A DNA stretch of 64,000 bases, from the NCBI RefSeq assembly GCF_030264295.1, contig NZ_CP127173.1, positions 255,501 through 319,500 of the forward strand. The letters run 5' to 3'. Made by a program: the position numbers and the translations under genes. Each line of letters starts with the position of its first letter. Positions within the stretch are counted from its first letter, which is position 1. Under the pieces are notes generated by a model, which ran no database searches, was not told the DNA's origin, and was given only the letters and a program-made list of their open reading frames with translations. This document shows, in pieces, positions 25,026-33,526 of the stretch. The DNA is from Amycolatopsis nalaikhensis. GTDB taxonomy: Bacteria; Actinomycetota; Actinomycetes; Mycobacteriales; Pseudonocardiaceae.

Positions 25026-25970
25026 TCACCCCGTGACGGCGGGCGACGCGGCGTCGCCCGCGAGCTTCCGGGGTGCGGCGGAGCCGTCGGCCGGGACCGC
25101 CCAGACGGCGTTGTCCAGTCCGTAGAGGACAGTGTGGTCGTCCTGCCACAGCGCCTGGTCGTCGACGCTGCGCTGCTCGGCCAACGCCGTCTCCGCCATG
25201 GTGGCCAGGTCCAGCACGGAGAGCCGCCAGACGCCGTCGCCGACCTTCTTCTTGAACGCCACGCGCTTGCCGTCCGGGGACAGCGACGGGCATTCGACGT
25301 TCTCGCGCAGGGCCTTCCCGCGGTAGCGGCCGTAGTCGGCTTCGACGAGGTACGTCTTGCCCTTGCTGCCGAGGGTGGCGTAGAACCGGTTGCCGTCGGC
25401 GGCGAACGTGATGCCCCAGTAGTTGACGTCGGGGGCGAAGTACCGCTTGCCGCCGACGAACACGGGGAGTTCCTCGATCGTCTTGACCAGCCGCCCGCTG
25501 TCCACTTCGTACATGCCCGCGCGGGTCGAGAACCCGGTGGCGGCATAGGAATCACCCGTGACGAACAGCGTCCAGTAGACGCGCTTGCCGTCGGGCGAGA
25601 CCCGGGCGCGGCTCGGCGTTCCCGGCAGGGTCTGGGTGTGGCGGACGGCGAGGTGGTCGTCGAGGACCAGGACGTCGGTCACCGGCGGGAGCGTGCCGGG
25701 CTTGACGGCGAGACACACCGCGGTCTGCCTCGCCACCGCGAACCGGTCGCACTTCAGGCCGCTGAGCTGCGGTTTCGCGTCGGTTCCGGTCAGCGGGACG
25801 GCGCCGACGCGGCCCGTCGGCAGGCTGCGGAACAGCAGCTGCCCGGGCGCGAGGGAGAGCTGGGCGGCTGGTTCGGCGTCCGCGGTGTCGTGGCGGGCGC
25901 TGACGGTGTAGGTCACGGCCGCGGCGGCGAGCACCGCCGTGCCGGCGAGGGCGAGGACGAGTTTCTTCAC
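25026..25970 (-). CDS. Secreted beta-propeller (TolB/PD40-like) protein
   Basis: This is a 314-aa protein with an N-terminal signal or anchor (KKLVLALAGTAVLAAAAVTYTV). Propeller-type repeats follow: SRARVSPDGKRVYWTLFV, ITFAADGNRFYATLGS, CPSLSPDGKRVAFKKKV and ALWQDDHTVLYGLDNAVWAV. The xxxSPDGKRVxF pattern is PD40-like. It is likely extracytoplasmic, possibly binding protein or ligand. The start is GTG 25968-25970, overlapping the MFS stop (GTGA). It is the last gene of the phosphatase-MFS-propeller operon. No enzymatic motif is visible. Confidence 0.75.
   Translation of the reverse strand: MKKLVLALAGTAVLAAAAVTYTVSARHDTADAEPAAQLSLAPGQLLFRSLPTGRVGAVPLTGTDAKPQLSGLKCDRFAVARQTAVCLAVKPGTLPPVTDVLVLDDHLAVRHTQTLPGTPSRARVSPDGKRVYWTLFVTGDSYAATGFSTRAGMYEVDSGRLVKTIEELPVFVGGKRYFAPDVNYWGITFAADGNRFYATLGSKGKTYLVEADYGRYRGKALRENVECPSLSPDGKRVAFKKKVGDGVWRLSVLDLATMAETALAEQRSVDDQALWQDDHTVLYGLDNAVWAVPADGSAAPRKLAGDAASPAVTG
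25040..25060. terminator. Hairpin terminator inside the convergent propeller gene
   Basis: CGGGCGACG (25040-25048) pairs perfectly with CGTCGCCCG (25052-25060) across a three-base loop. It lies 34 bp past the iolD stop but within the last codons of the minus-strand gene ending at 25026. It can stop iol transcripts; it is also translated as part of the other protein. Confidence 0.5.
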
Positions 25971-27199
25971 GGGCGCACCGGTTTCACGAGGGCGGCGGCG
26001 AGGGCGACGGCGGCCAGGCACCCGGCGGCGACGAGCACCGCGGGCCGCAGGTCCCAGAGCGTCCAGGCCAGTCCGAAGAGGACGGACGAGAGCATGCGGG
26101 CGACGGCCTGCCCGGTCTGCACGACCGCGAGCCCGGTGGCCCGCAGCTCCCGCGGCACGAGCGGGCCGGCTGCGGCCATCAGGACGCCGTCGGTGGCCGC
26201 GTAGAAGACGCCGTGCAGGCCGAGCGCGACGACGGCCAGCCACAGCCCGGTTTGCGGGCCGCAGAGCAGCACCAGCGCCAGGCACAGCGCGGCGTGGCCG
26301 CCGAGGAACACCGGCCACCGGCCGACCCGGTCGGCGAGCTTGCCGAGCGGCACGGCCAGCACCAGGTAGACGCCGGCCGTGCCGAGCGGCAGCAGCGGGA
26401 AGTACGTCGCCGCGATTTCCCACTTCCGCTGCAGCACGAGGTAGACGAACGAATCCCCGACCGTCACCAGCCCCAGCAGCGCCGCCCACAGCGTGACGCG
26501 CCGGAAGTCGCTCTGCCTCAGGAGGCCGAGCGCCGCCTTGGCGGAGACGGCGGCCCGGTCGACGCCGCCGGGGCGGTCGCGGACGAACAGGGCGAGCAGC
26601 AGCACGCCGACGGCCGCGATACAGAAGCTGGTGACGAACACGCTGGGGTAGCTGCCGAGGCTGACCGCGAGGACCGCCATCGCCACGAGCGGGCCGAGGA
26701 ACGCGCCGACGGTGTCGAGCGCGCGGTGCACGCCGAACGACCGGCCGAGGGTGTCCGGCTCGCTGGACAGCGAGATCAGGGCGTCGCGCGGGGCGGTGCG
26801 CACGCCCTTGCCGGTGCGGTCGGCGGCGAGGACGACGCCGATCGCCGCGACCGACGACCCGGCCGCGACCAGGCCGAGCTTGCACACCGCGGACAAGCCG
26901 TACCCGAACCCCGCGACGGCCTTGAGCCGCCGCCACCGGTCGGCGAGGTGCCCGCCGAGCACCCGCACGACCGCCGTGGCGCCCGCGTAGAGCCCGTCGA
27001 GCAACCCGAACTGCAACGGGTTCAGGCCGAGGCCGAGCACCAGGTAGAGCGGGAGGACGGCGGTCACCATCTCCGAGGAGACGTCGGTGACCAGGCTGAC
27101 CATCCCGAGCGCCACCACGTTGGCGGAGACCCGCTTCAGCCCGGGTTTCCGGTCGGTGCCCGCCGCGAGGTCCGAGGTCCGGCTTGCCGCGATGTACAT
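25967..27199 (-). CDS. MFS transporter
   Basis: This is a 410-aa protein with about twelve membrane helices. The A-loop motif is GGHLADRWRRLKAV between helices 2 and 3, with a second copy GKLADRVGRWPV mid-protein. DRTGKGVRTAPRDALIS is a feature of a broad efflux-like MFS group. The start is ATG 27199 with AGGAGGG upstream, eleven bases after the metallophosphatase stop. The substrate is unknown. Being coupled to two exported proteins suggests a role at the cell surface or in efflux. Confidence 0.88.
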   Translation of the reverse strand: MYIAASRTSDLAAGTDRKPGLKRVSANVVALGMVSLVTDVSSEMVTAVLPLYLVLGLGLNPLQFGLLDGLYAGATAVVRVLGGHLADRWRRLKAVAGFGYGLSAVCKLGLVAAGSSVAAIGVVLAADRTGKGVRTAPRDALISLSSEPDTLGRSFGVHRALDTVGAFLGPLVAMAVLAVSLGSYPSVFVTSFCIAAVGVLLLALFVRDRPGGVDRAAVSAKAALGLLRQSDFRRVTLWAALLGLVTVGDSFVYLVLQRKWEIAATYFPLLPLGTAGVYLVLAVPLGKLADRVGRWPVFLGGHAALCLALVLLCGPQTGLWLAVVALGLHGVFYAATDGVLMAAAGPLVPRELRATGLAVVQTGQAVARMLSSVLFGLAWTLWDLRPAVLVAAGCLAAVALAAALVKPVRP

Positions 27200-27210
27200 G
27201 CCCGTCCCTC

Positions 27211-28812
27211 CTAGTGGCAGGTGTAGGTCGGGCTGCTGTCGAGGACCTTGCCGTCGACGCCGAACAGCTGTGTCTGGAAGCTGGTGTCGGTCATCGAGAG
27301 CTTGAGGACGCCGAAGGTCTTCAGCAGCTTGGCGGTCGTGTCGTGCGCGGGGCTCAGGTCGTAGAGGTTCGCCCCGCCGGTGCCGCCGACGATCTCGACC
27401 GGGCCGTTCGGGTCCGCGTTCCCGTCGGCGTTCTGCGGCACGAACCGCTCGTAGTTGTGGTCGTGCCCGTTCAGGACGAGGTCGACCTTGCTGGCGACCA
27501 GGGTGTTCCACAGGTCGGTGCTGTCCGGGTTGTCGCCGTGGTCACCGGAGCTCCACCGCGGGTGGTGGTAGTAGGCGGCGACGCAGCCCTTGGTGTTGTT
27601 CGCCAGGTCCTGCTTCAGCCACGAAAGCTGCTCGTCCGGGCCGAACTCGTGGGTGGCGAAGTCGTTGGAGTCGAGGGCGATGAAGTGCCAGTTGCCCATT
27701 TCCCAGCTGTAGTAACGCTTTCCCTGGGGCTTCGCGATGGCGCCGAAGTAGTCCTCGTAACCCTTGAACGGGGTGTCGTCGTAGGTCTCGTGGTTGCCGG
27801 GGATCGGGTGGGTCTTGCTCTTGAACTTGCCCCAGGTCGTGTCGTAGTAGGACTTGAAGTCCGAGAGGTGGGCGTCGTCGTACTGGTTGTCGCCCATGGT
27901 GATGACGGCCGCGGGGTTCATGCCTTCGACGAGCTTCGCGGTCTTGACGTGGGCGCAGCTGGAGCTGCTGGCGGTGCAGCGTTCGGCGATGTCCCCGGCG
28001 GCGGCGAGCACGAAGGCGCCGCCACCACCGGCCGCGGTCTTCACGGTGATGGCTGTGCTGGCCGGCGAGAGGTTGCCCGCGCCGTCGCGCGCGCGGACGG
28101 CGTAGGTGTAGGTGGTGTCCGGCGTGAGCCCGGTGTCGGTGTAGGAGGTCGTCGCGCTGGTGGCGACGGCGACGCCGTTGCGGAGGACGTCGTACCCGGC
28201 GACGCCGACGTTGTCGGTGGCGGCGCTCCACGACAGGGCGACGCTGGTGCCGGTGGTGGTGCCGGCGGTGAGCGCGGTCGGCGTGGTCGGGGCCTGGGTG
28301 TCGCCGGAGGAGTCGGTGGTCCCGAAGACCTGCATCTCCCAGAAGGAGTAGCCGTAGCTCGTGCCGCGGGTGAGGCCGACGAAGCGCACGAACCGGCCGT
28401 GGGCGCTGAGGCCGGTGAGGTCGTCGATCTTGCCGTCCCCGGTGTCGATGCTGGCGGCGGTGGTGAAGGACGTGCCGTCTTCGGAGACTTCGATGCGGTA
28501 CTTCTTGGCGTAGGCGGCTTCCCAGTTCAGGAGGACGCGGTGGATGGCGGCGGACTGGCCGAGGTCGATCCGCAGCCACTGCGGGTCGGAGCCTTCGGCG
28601 CTGGCCCACCGGGTCGTGGTGCTGCCGTCGACGGCCTTGGCACCGGTGTAGGAGGAGCTCTCGATGCTGGAGGTGGCGACGGGTTTCCCTTGCGAGAGAA
28701 GCACATCGGCGGCTTCGGTGGTGGCGGCCGCGGCGATGGCCGACGGCAGCAGCACCACGGCGGCGACGACGGGGGCGAGGCGGAGGAAGGGTCGTAGTCG
28801 GCTTGACGGCAC
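27211..28812 (-). CDS. Secreted metallophosphoesterase with discoidin and FN3 domains
   Basis: This is a 533-aa protein. A signal peptide (about 1-32) is followed by an F5/8-type C (discoidin, CBM32-like) domain with DGSTTTRWASAEGSDPQWLRIDLG. An FN3 domain follows (VALSWSAATDNVGVAGYDVLRNG), then a calcineurin-like metallophosphatase with GDI, GDNQYDD, GNHETY and GHDHNYER. The start is GTG 28812 with AAGGAG upstream; longer frames lack a site. It likely acts outside the cell on phosphoesters, the first two domains binding carbohydrate or wall. A 19-bp palindrome lies 67 bp upstream. Confidence 0.9.
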   Translation of the reverse strand: MPSSRLRPFLRLAPVVAAVVLLPSAIAAAATTEAADVLLSQGKPVATSSIESSSYTGAKAVDGSTTTRWASAEGSDPQWLRIDLGQSAAIHRVLLNWEAAYAKKYRIEVSEDGTSFTTAASIDTGDGKIDDLTGLSAHGRFVRFVGLTRGTSYGYSFWEMQVFGTTDSSGDTQAPTTPTALTAGTTTGTSVALSWSAATDNVGVAGYDVLRNGVAVATSATTSYTDTGLTPDTTYTYAVRARDGAGNLSPASTAITVKTAAGGGGAFVLAAAGDIAERCTASSSSCAHVKTAKLVEGMNPAAVITMGDNQYDDAHLSDFKSYYDTTWGKFKSKTHPIPGNHETYDDTPFKGYEDYFGAIAKPQGKRYYSWEMGNWHFIALDSNDFATHEFGPDEQLSWLKQDLANNTKGCVAAYYHHPRWSSGDHGDNPDSTDLWNTLVASKVDLVLNGHDHNYERFVPQNADGNADPNGPVEIVGGTGGANLYDLSPAHDTTAKLLKTFGVLKLSMTDTSFQTQLFGVDGKVLDSSPTYTCH

Positions 28813-28878
28813 GTCGCGCTCCTTGGGGGCCTTGGCGGTGGCTGGTGGGCTGCGGCGTTCGTGAACGGGAGTGAAACT

Positions 28879-28897
28879 GTTAGGAAACTTTCCTAAC
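28879..28897. promoter_or_regulatory. Perfect 19-bp palindrome upstream of the secreted phosphatase
   Basis: GTTAGGAAACTTTCCTAAC is a perfect inverted repeat with one central base, standing out in AT content from its surroundings. Its place upstream of a secreted hydrolase gene suggests an operator. The regulator is not encoded next to it. Confidence 0.65.
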
Positions 28898-28998
28898 AAA
28901 GCAGACTGTATCGACGAGCGGTTTCCGCTGACAAGACGTGTCCGGTCGTTGAATCGGTCAAGAGGGTGAGTTTTCGGCGGTTTCCGCTGTTCAGCGTG

Positions 28999-29019
28999 GG
29001 TGTCGCTGAGCGGGACACC
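28999..29019 (-). terminator. Weak hairpin after the SufR-like gene
   Basis: GGTGTC (28999-29004) pairs with GACACC (29014-29019) around a nine-base loop, about 30 bp past the stop at 29050. It is followed on the minus strand by no clear U-run, so the call is tentative. Confidence 0.3.
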
Positions 29020-29049
29020 GCCCCGGGGCGCGGGACCCGGGCGCGTGGC

Positions 29050-29751
29050 TCAGGACGACGCCGGTGCGGCGGGCCGCAGTTCCACGCAGCACTCGCCCGC
29101 GCGGGGATCCAGGACCGCTTCGACCGTCGTGGCGCGCAGCCCGTCGAGCAGGCCGCCGAGGAAGGCCTGGTTCAGGCCGCACACCAGCTCGGGCGCCTTC
29201 GCGGCCAGGGGGTGGAACGGGCAGTTGCGCAGCCGCAGGCAGGTCGGGGTCTCCCGGTCCGGCTCGAAGCCGTGGCGCTCGACCACGGCCGAGGCGAGGG
29301 TCAGCGCGCGCTCGGTGCCGAGGCGTCCCGGGCGGAGCTGGTCGCGTTCCGTCGCGCCGAGCACTTCGCCGTGGCGGTGCGCGGTCCGCAGCGCCGCTTC
29401 GCGCGCGGTCTCGTCGTCGCCTTCGTCGAGGACGGCGTCCAGCAGGATCCCGGCCAGGACGTCGTGCTGGCGCGGCGGGATGCTCACCCGCACCTCGAGC
29501 TCGGAGGGCTCGTACACCTTGGGGGCGCGCCCGACCTTCCGGATCCCGCCGGCGAACTCGTAGCGCGTCCGCAGCAGCCCGGCCGCGACCAGCTTGTCCA
29601 GGTGGAACGCCGCCAGCTTGCGCGAGATCCCGACCGCCTCGGCGGCCTCGTCCCGGGTGACCGGGTGCCGGACGCGCCGGATGTGCTCGTACATGCCGCG
29701 CCGCAGCGAGTCGTCCAGCGCGGCGAGCGCACTGATCGGCTCCGCGTCCAT
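29050..29751 (-). CDS. SufR-like winged-helix regulator with a cysteine-rich sensor domain
   Basis: This is a 233-aa protein. The ArsR-type winged helix covers residues about 10-75 (YEHIRRVRHPVTRDEAAEAV; GISRKLAAFHLDKLVAAGLL; GRAPKVYEP). The C-terminal half has Cys171, Cys177, Cys191 and the pair Cys221-Cys222, in the contexts CLRLRNCPFH, LVCGLN and GECCVEL. This matches the layout of SufR-type Fe-S-sensing regulators, where three cysteines hold a cluster. No suf genes are nearby. It is divergent from two membrane protein genes, which are its likely targets. Confidence 0.8.
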   Translation of the reverse strand: MDAEPISALAALDDSLRRGMYEHIRRVRHPVTRDEAAEAVGISRKLAAFHLDKLVAAGLLRTRYEFAGGIRKVGRAPKVYEPSELEVRVSIPPRQHDVLAGILLDAVLDEGDDETAREAALRTAHRHGEVLGATERDQLRPGRLGTERALTLASAVVERHGFEPDRETPTCLRLRNCPFHPLAAKAPELVCGLNQAFLGGLLDGLRATTVEAVLDPRAGECCVELRPAAPASS

Positions 29752-29835
29752 GCCCGCAGATTACACCGAACCCGCTGGCCGGAACTCCGATCGGGTACCG
29801 CCGACGAGGCAACCTTGACCGGCGCGCGCAATAAG

Positions 29836-29851
29836 ACCAAACTTCATTGGT
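29836..29851. promoter_or_regulatory. Short inverted repeat in the SufR-like/DUF2231 promoter
   Basis: ACCAA (29836-29840) and TTGGT (29847-29851) with a six-base spacer lie directly before the DUF2231 ribosome site (AAAAAGGAGG). It is a candidate operator by position. Confidence 0.4.
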
Positions 29852-29866
29852 GAAAAAGGAGGCGAC

Positions 29867-30391
29867 ATGGCCGAGGACATCGAGCAGGCGAAGCGGCCGG
29901 TGAACGCGGTACTGGCCGGCCCGTACAGGCACCCCTTCCACCCGATCCTGGTGACCGTGCCGATCGGCGCCTGGGTCTCCAGCCTCGTGTTCGACATCGG
30001 TTCGCGACTCGTCGACGACCCCGGGTTCCTGGCCAAGGGGTCGGTGTGGCTGATCGCGATCGGCGTCGTCGGGGCGCTCGCCGCGGCCCTGATCGGCACG
30101 CTGGACCTGCTGGCGATCCCCACCGGCACGCCCGCGTTCCGCACCGGGCTGACGCACATGAGCCTCAACCTCGTCGTCACGGCCGCCTACGTCGCCGGGT
30201 TCTTCTGGCGCCGCGCGGCGGCCGAGGGGCCGGTCGGGATCGGCCCGCTGGTGCTCTCGGTGGTCGCGCTGGCCGTGCTGGGCGCGTCGGGCTACCTCGG
30301 CGGGAAGCTGGCCTACCACTACGGCGTCCGCGTCGCCGCCGAATCCACCCAGGCAGCGGGCTACCGGTCGGCGGCCCGCCACGGTTCCTGA
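29867..30391 (+). CDS. DUF2231 membrane protein
   Basis: This is a 174-aa protein with four predicted membrane helices. The conserved opening RHPFHPILVTVPIGAWVSSLVFD is typical of DUF2231, and its His residues suggest a metal or heme site at the membrane. The remaining helices include SVWLIAIGVVGALAAALIG and a late GYLGGKLAYHYG motif. An excellent AAAAAGGAGG site precedes the ATG. It is divergent from the SufR-like regulator and followed by another small membrane protein. DUF2231 has no firmly assigned function. Confidence 0.85.
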   Translation: MAEDIEQAKRPVNAVLAGPYRHPFHPILVTVPIGAWVSSLVFDIGSRLVDDPGFLAKGSVWLIAIGVVGALAAALIGTLDLLAIPTGTPAFRTGLTHMSLNLVVTAAYVAGFFWRRAAAEGPVGIGPLVLSVVALAVLGASGYLGGKLAYHYGVRVAAESTQAAGYRSAARHGS

Positions 30392-30417
30392 ACCCCACCA
30401 CCTCGAGGAGGCAGGTC

Positions 30418-30834
30418 ATGGACATCGCCGCGCTGATCGCCTGGCTGGTCACCGCCGTCGGCGGCTTCGTCATGCTGGGCACCTGGATCGCCAAGGGCGG
30501 CACCCGCGAACCGGGCCGCAGCCGCTTCTCCCCCGGCCTGGTCTTCGGCCACTTCGCGCTCGCCGCGGCCGGGCTGGTCCTGTGGATCGTCTACCTCGTC
30601 GCGGGCGGGGCGGTGCTGGCGTGGATCGCGTTCGTCCTGCTCGTGCCCGTGGCGGCGCTGGGCTTCACCATGCTGGCCCGCTGGATCCCCGGCTACCGCG
30701 CCCGCACCGCGTCGCCGAGCGGTGTCGCGGCCCCGGAGCAGCACTTCCCGGTCGTGGTGGTCGGGGCGCACGGGCTGGTCGCCGTCACCACCGTGGTCCT
30801 CGTGCTGCTCGCGGCACTGGGCGTCGGAAGCTGA
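30418..30834 (+). CDS. Small four-helix membrane protein, unknown
   Basis: This is a 138-aa protein with four hydrophobic segments: ALIAWLVTAVGGFVMLGTW, GLVFGHFALAAAGLVLWIVY, VLAWIAFVLLVPVAALGFTM and GLVAVTTVVLVLLAAL. It contains two His residues in membrane-like contexts (FGHFAL; VGAHGL), as in some heme or quinone-associated proteins. GAGGAG precedes ATG 30418. It lies 26 bases after the DUF2231 gene and is probably co-expressed. Family name not recognised with certainty. Confidence 0.7.
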   Translation: MDIAALIAWLVTAVGGFVMLGTWIAKGGTREPGRSRFSPGLVFGHFALAAAGLVLWIVYLVAGGAVLAWIAFVLLVPVAALGFTMLARWIPGYRARTASPSGVAAPEQHFPVVVVGAHGLVAVTTVVLVLLAALGVGS

Positions 30835-30838
30835 CGCA

Positions 30839-31906
30839 CTAACCGTCCGGGTGCAGCAGCTTCCGGATCTCGGCGACCGCGGCGCGCCCCGCCCGGTTCG
30901 CCCCCACCGTGCTCGCCGAAGGGCCGTACCCGACCAGGTGCAGCCGCGGCTCGCGCACCACGCGCGTGCCGTCCATCCGGATCCCGCCACCCGGCTCGCG
31001 CACGTGCAGCGGCGCGAGGTGGTCGATCGCCGCGCGGAACCCGGTCGCCCAGAGGATGACGTCGGCGTCGAACCGCGAGCCGTCGGCCCAGACGACCCCG
31101 TCCGGGGTGATGCGCTCGAACATCGGCCTGCGGTCCAGGATCCCGGCGGCGCGCGCGGCCCGCACCTCCGGCGTCACCGCCAGGTCGGTCACGCTGACGA
31201 CGCTTTTCGGCGGCAGCCCGGCCCGCACGCGCTCGTCGACCTTGGCGACGGCGCTGCGGCCCCAGTCCTCGCTGAACGGCTCGTCGCGCCACACGGGCGG
31301 GCGCCGGGTCACCCACGCCGTCGCGCGGGCGAGCGGGGCGAACTCCATCAGGAGCTGAACGGCCGAGGCCCCGCCCCCGACCACGACGACCCGCCGGCCC
31401 CGGAACTCCTCCGGCCCGGGGTAGTCGGCGGTGTGCAGCTGCCGCCCGGCGAACGTCTCCTGGCCGGGGTAGCGCGGCCAGAACGGCCGGTCCCAGGTGC
31501 CGGTCGCGCTGATCACGGCGCGAGCCGCCCACGACTCGGCCGGGCTGGAGACCACCAGGCGGTCCCCGGCGCGCGTCACGGACTGGACGTCGACGGGCCG
31601 ATGCACCGGGAGGTCGTAAACGCTTTCGAAGCGGGCGAAGTACTCCGAGACGACTTCGGAAGCCGGACGCGTCACGTCGGGGCTGCCGAAGGCCATTCCC
31701 GGCAGGTCGTGGATGCCGTGCACCTTGCCGAGCACCAGCGAGGGCCACCGGTACTGCCACGCGCCCCCGGCCCGCTTCCCGTGGTCGAGCACGACGAACC
31801 CGGACTCGTTGGCGAACCCGGCCCGGCGCAGGTGGTACGCGGCCGAAAGGCCGGCCTGGCCGGCGCCGACGACCACCACGTCCGTCTCGTGATCAGCGCC
31901 GCTCAT
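30839..31906 (-). CDS. Flavin-containing monooxygenase-like NAD(P)/FAD oxidoreductase
   Basis: This is a 355-aa protein with two dinucleotide-binding motifs: FAD GxGxxG at the N-terminus (VVVVGAGQAGLSAAYHLRRAG) and NADPH GxGxxA-type later (RRVVVVGGGASAVQLLMEFA). WATGFRAAIDH near residue 290 is the ATG motif of this class. It resembles small CzcO/ArsO-type monooxygenases rather than full-length Baeyer-Villiger enzymes. The start ATG 31904-31906 lacks a strong ribosome site. It converges on the small membrane protein gene with four bases between stops. The substrate is unknown. Confidence 0.82.
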   Translation of the reverse strand: MSGADHETDVVVVGAGQAGLSAAYHLRRAGFANESGFVVLDHGKRAGGAWQYRWPSLVLGKVHGIHDLPGMAFGSPDVTRPASEVVSEYFARFESVYDLPVHRPVDVQSVTRAGDRLVVSSPAESWAARAVISATGTWDRPFWPRYPGQETFAGRQLHTADYPGPEEFRGRRVVVVGGGASAVQLLMEFAPLARATAWVTRRPPVWRDEPFSEDWGRSAVAKVDERVRAGLPPKSVVSVTDLAVTPEVRAARAAGILDRRPMFERITPDGVVWADGSRFDADVILWATGFRAAIDHLAPLHVREPGGGIRMDGTRVVREPRLHLVGYGPSASTVGANRAGRAAVAEIRKLLHPDG

Positions 31907-31950
31907 GTGGGGTGCAACGGCTGGCGGCGCGGGGTATTTCGCGCCGTGGG

Positions 31951-33225
31951 TCACACCGCGACCCGGTTGCGGCCCGCCTCCTTGGCCCGGTACAGAGCCG
32001 CGTCCGCCGAGCGCAGGACGTCGTCCAGGGTCGGACCGGCGTCGGGGTGGCGGGCGACGCCGATCGACACCGACAGGCCGCTCACCCGGACCGTGCCGCC
32101 GCCCGTCGAGATCACCACGGTCAGCTCCCCCACCGCCACCCGGACGCGTTCGGCGATGCCGAGCACGTCCGCGCGGCCGATCCCCGGCAGCAGGACCACG
32201 AACTCCTCGCCGCCGAAGCGGCCCACCGTGTCGCCCTGGCGGACCGAGCCGGAGATCGCGACCGCGACCGCGGCCAGCACGTCGTCGCCGGTCAGGTGGC
32301 CGTACGTGTCGTTGATCCGCTTGAAGTGGTCCAGGTCGATCATCAGCACCGCGAAACCTCCGGTGCTGCCGCGCCGCAGCGCGCGGGCGTGTTCGCGGAC
32401 CGCGGACTCGTGCCAGCCCGCCGTGTTCAGCAACCCCGTCTTCTCGTCCGTGACCGCGGCGACCTGCAGCTGCTGTTTCAGCAGCAGGTAACGGTGCAGC
32501 AGCAGCAACGGTGCCACGACGAACACCACCAGCACCGGCTGCGCGACGAGCGCCAGCGCGGCGAGCCCGCCGAGGCAGAGGGTCGCCAGCTCGAACGCGT
32601 TGTCCTCCCAGGTGCCGATCAGGTCCGCCGCCGAGCGCTGGCTCGTGTAGAGGTAGATCCCCGCCGCGACGAGGCCGACGTTCACCAGCTCGAAGACAGC
32701 CGCGGCGAGGCAGAGTGCGAAGAGCCCGCGCGGTGTCTGCACCGGCGACCCGTGCAACCCCGTCACCGCGAGAACGGACGAAGCGGCGAAGCACGAGAGC
32801 ATCGCCCACGCCGTGCTGGCGACGAAGCGGTGCGCGGGCCGCGTACGCACCTGACGCCACACGCGCACCCAGAGGTGCGTGTAGAGCACGACGGCCAGCA
32901 GCGCCACCCAAGCCGGCGGCAGCAGCACGACCCCGGCGAGGTACCAGACGGAGGTGACGTTGATGTGCGTCTGCCCGCTCATCCACCGCCGCAGCCGTTC
33001 GATGCGGCGGGACATCTCGGCCTGGGCGACACCGAGCGCGACGAGCACGGCGAACCACACCGGCCGCACCGCCCCACCGAACCCGCCGGCGAGCGCCGCG
33101 ACGGTCGCCACGACGGCGACCAGTTCACACGCGAGGGCGTAGGCGATCCAGCGCGGTCTGGCCGCGGCCCACATGTCCCACCGCGCAGGCCAGCCCGGCC
33201 AGGCGGAAAACGCTTCCCGGCGCAC
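31951..33225 (-). CDS. Membrane-bound diguanylate cyclase (GGDEF)
   Basis: With the GTG at 33223-33225 the protein has 424 aa; an upstream ATG at 33375 would add 50 poorly conserved-looking residues, so the start is uncertain. The N-terminal half has about eight membrane helices of an unassigned sensor type. The C-terminal GGDEF domain has VTDEKTGLLNTAGWH, MIDLDHFKRINDTYGH and active site GGEEF, so it is predicted to make cyclic di-GMP from GTP. No phosphodiesterase lies next to it. Confidence 0.85.
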   Translation of the reverse strand: MRREAFSAWPGWPARWDMWAAARPRWIAYALACELVAVVATVAALAGGFGGAVRPVWFAVLVALGVAQAEMSRRIERLRRWMSGQTHINVTSVWYLAGVVLLPPAWVALLAVVLYTHLWVRVWRQVRTRPAHRFVASTAWAMLSCFAASSVLAVTGLHGSPVQTPRGLFALCLAAAVFELVNVGLVAAGIYLYTSQRSAADLIGTWEDNAFELATLCLGGLAALALVAQPVLVVFVVAPLLLLHRYLLLKQQLQVAAVTDEKTGLLNTAGWHESAVREHARALRRGSTGGFAVLMIDLDHFKRINDTYGHLTGDDVLAAVAVAISGSVRQGDTVGRFGGEEFVVLLPGIGRADVLGIAERVRVAVGELTVVISTGGGTVRVSGLSVSIGVARHPDAGPTLDDVLRSADAALYRAKEAGRNRVAV

Positions 33226-33458
33226 GGCGGCCCGGACCCTCAAGAACCGAAGCCACAGAAGTGACGGACCGGCATCGTGACGTACCCCTTGCGCGAAGTT
33301 CGGCCGACGAGGTAGCCCAGCGTAGCCGTTCCGGCGAGCCGCGTCGCCGGTCCGGGGGATTTGCGGGCACGCCACTTGCTCGGAAATCTGCTCAGGGTGG
33401 GTCCGCGCAGTTCAGGGCCTCGGTCGAGGGTCGCCGCGACGGGAAGCGCCTGCGGGCC

Positions 33459-33498
33459 GCTCGGTGGGGGAATCCCGGTGCGGGATCCCCCACCGAGC
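33459..33498 (-). terminator. Strong hairpin terminator after the Cox operon
   Basis: Arms of about 18 bp (GCTCGGTGGGGGAATCCCG and its near-complement CGGGATCCCCCACCGAGC) with a three-base GTG loop and one bulged A. It begins 28 bp past the coxG stop on the minus strand. It is the main feature of the 301-bp gap 33226-33526, where no gene is seen. Confidence 0.75.
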
Positions 33499-33526
33499 GT
33501 GCCCGAGATCAGTCCGGCCGCAACGG

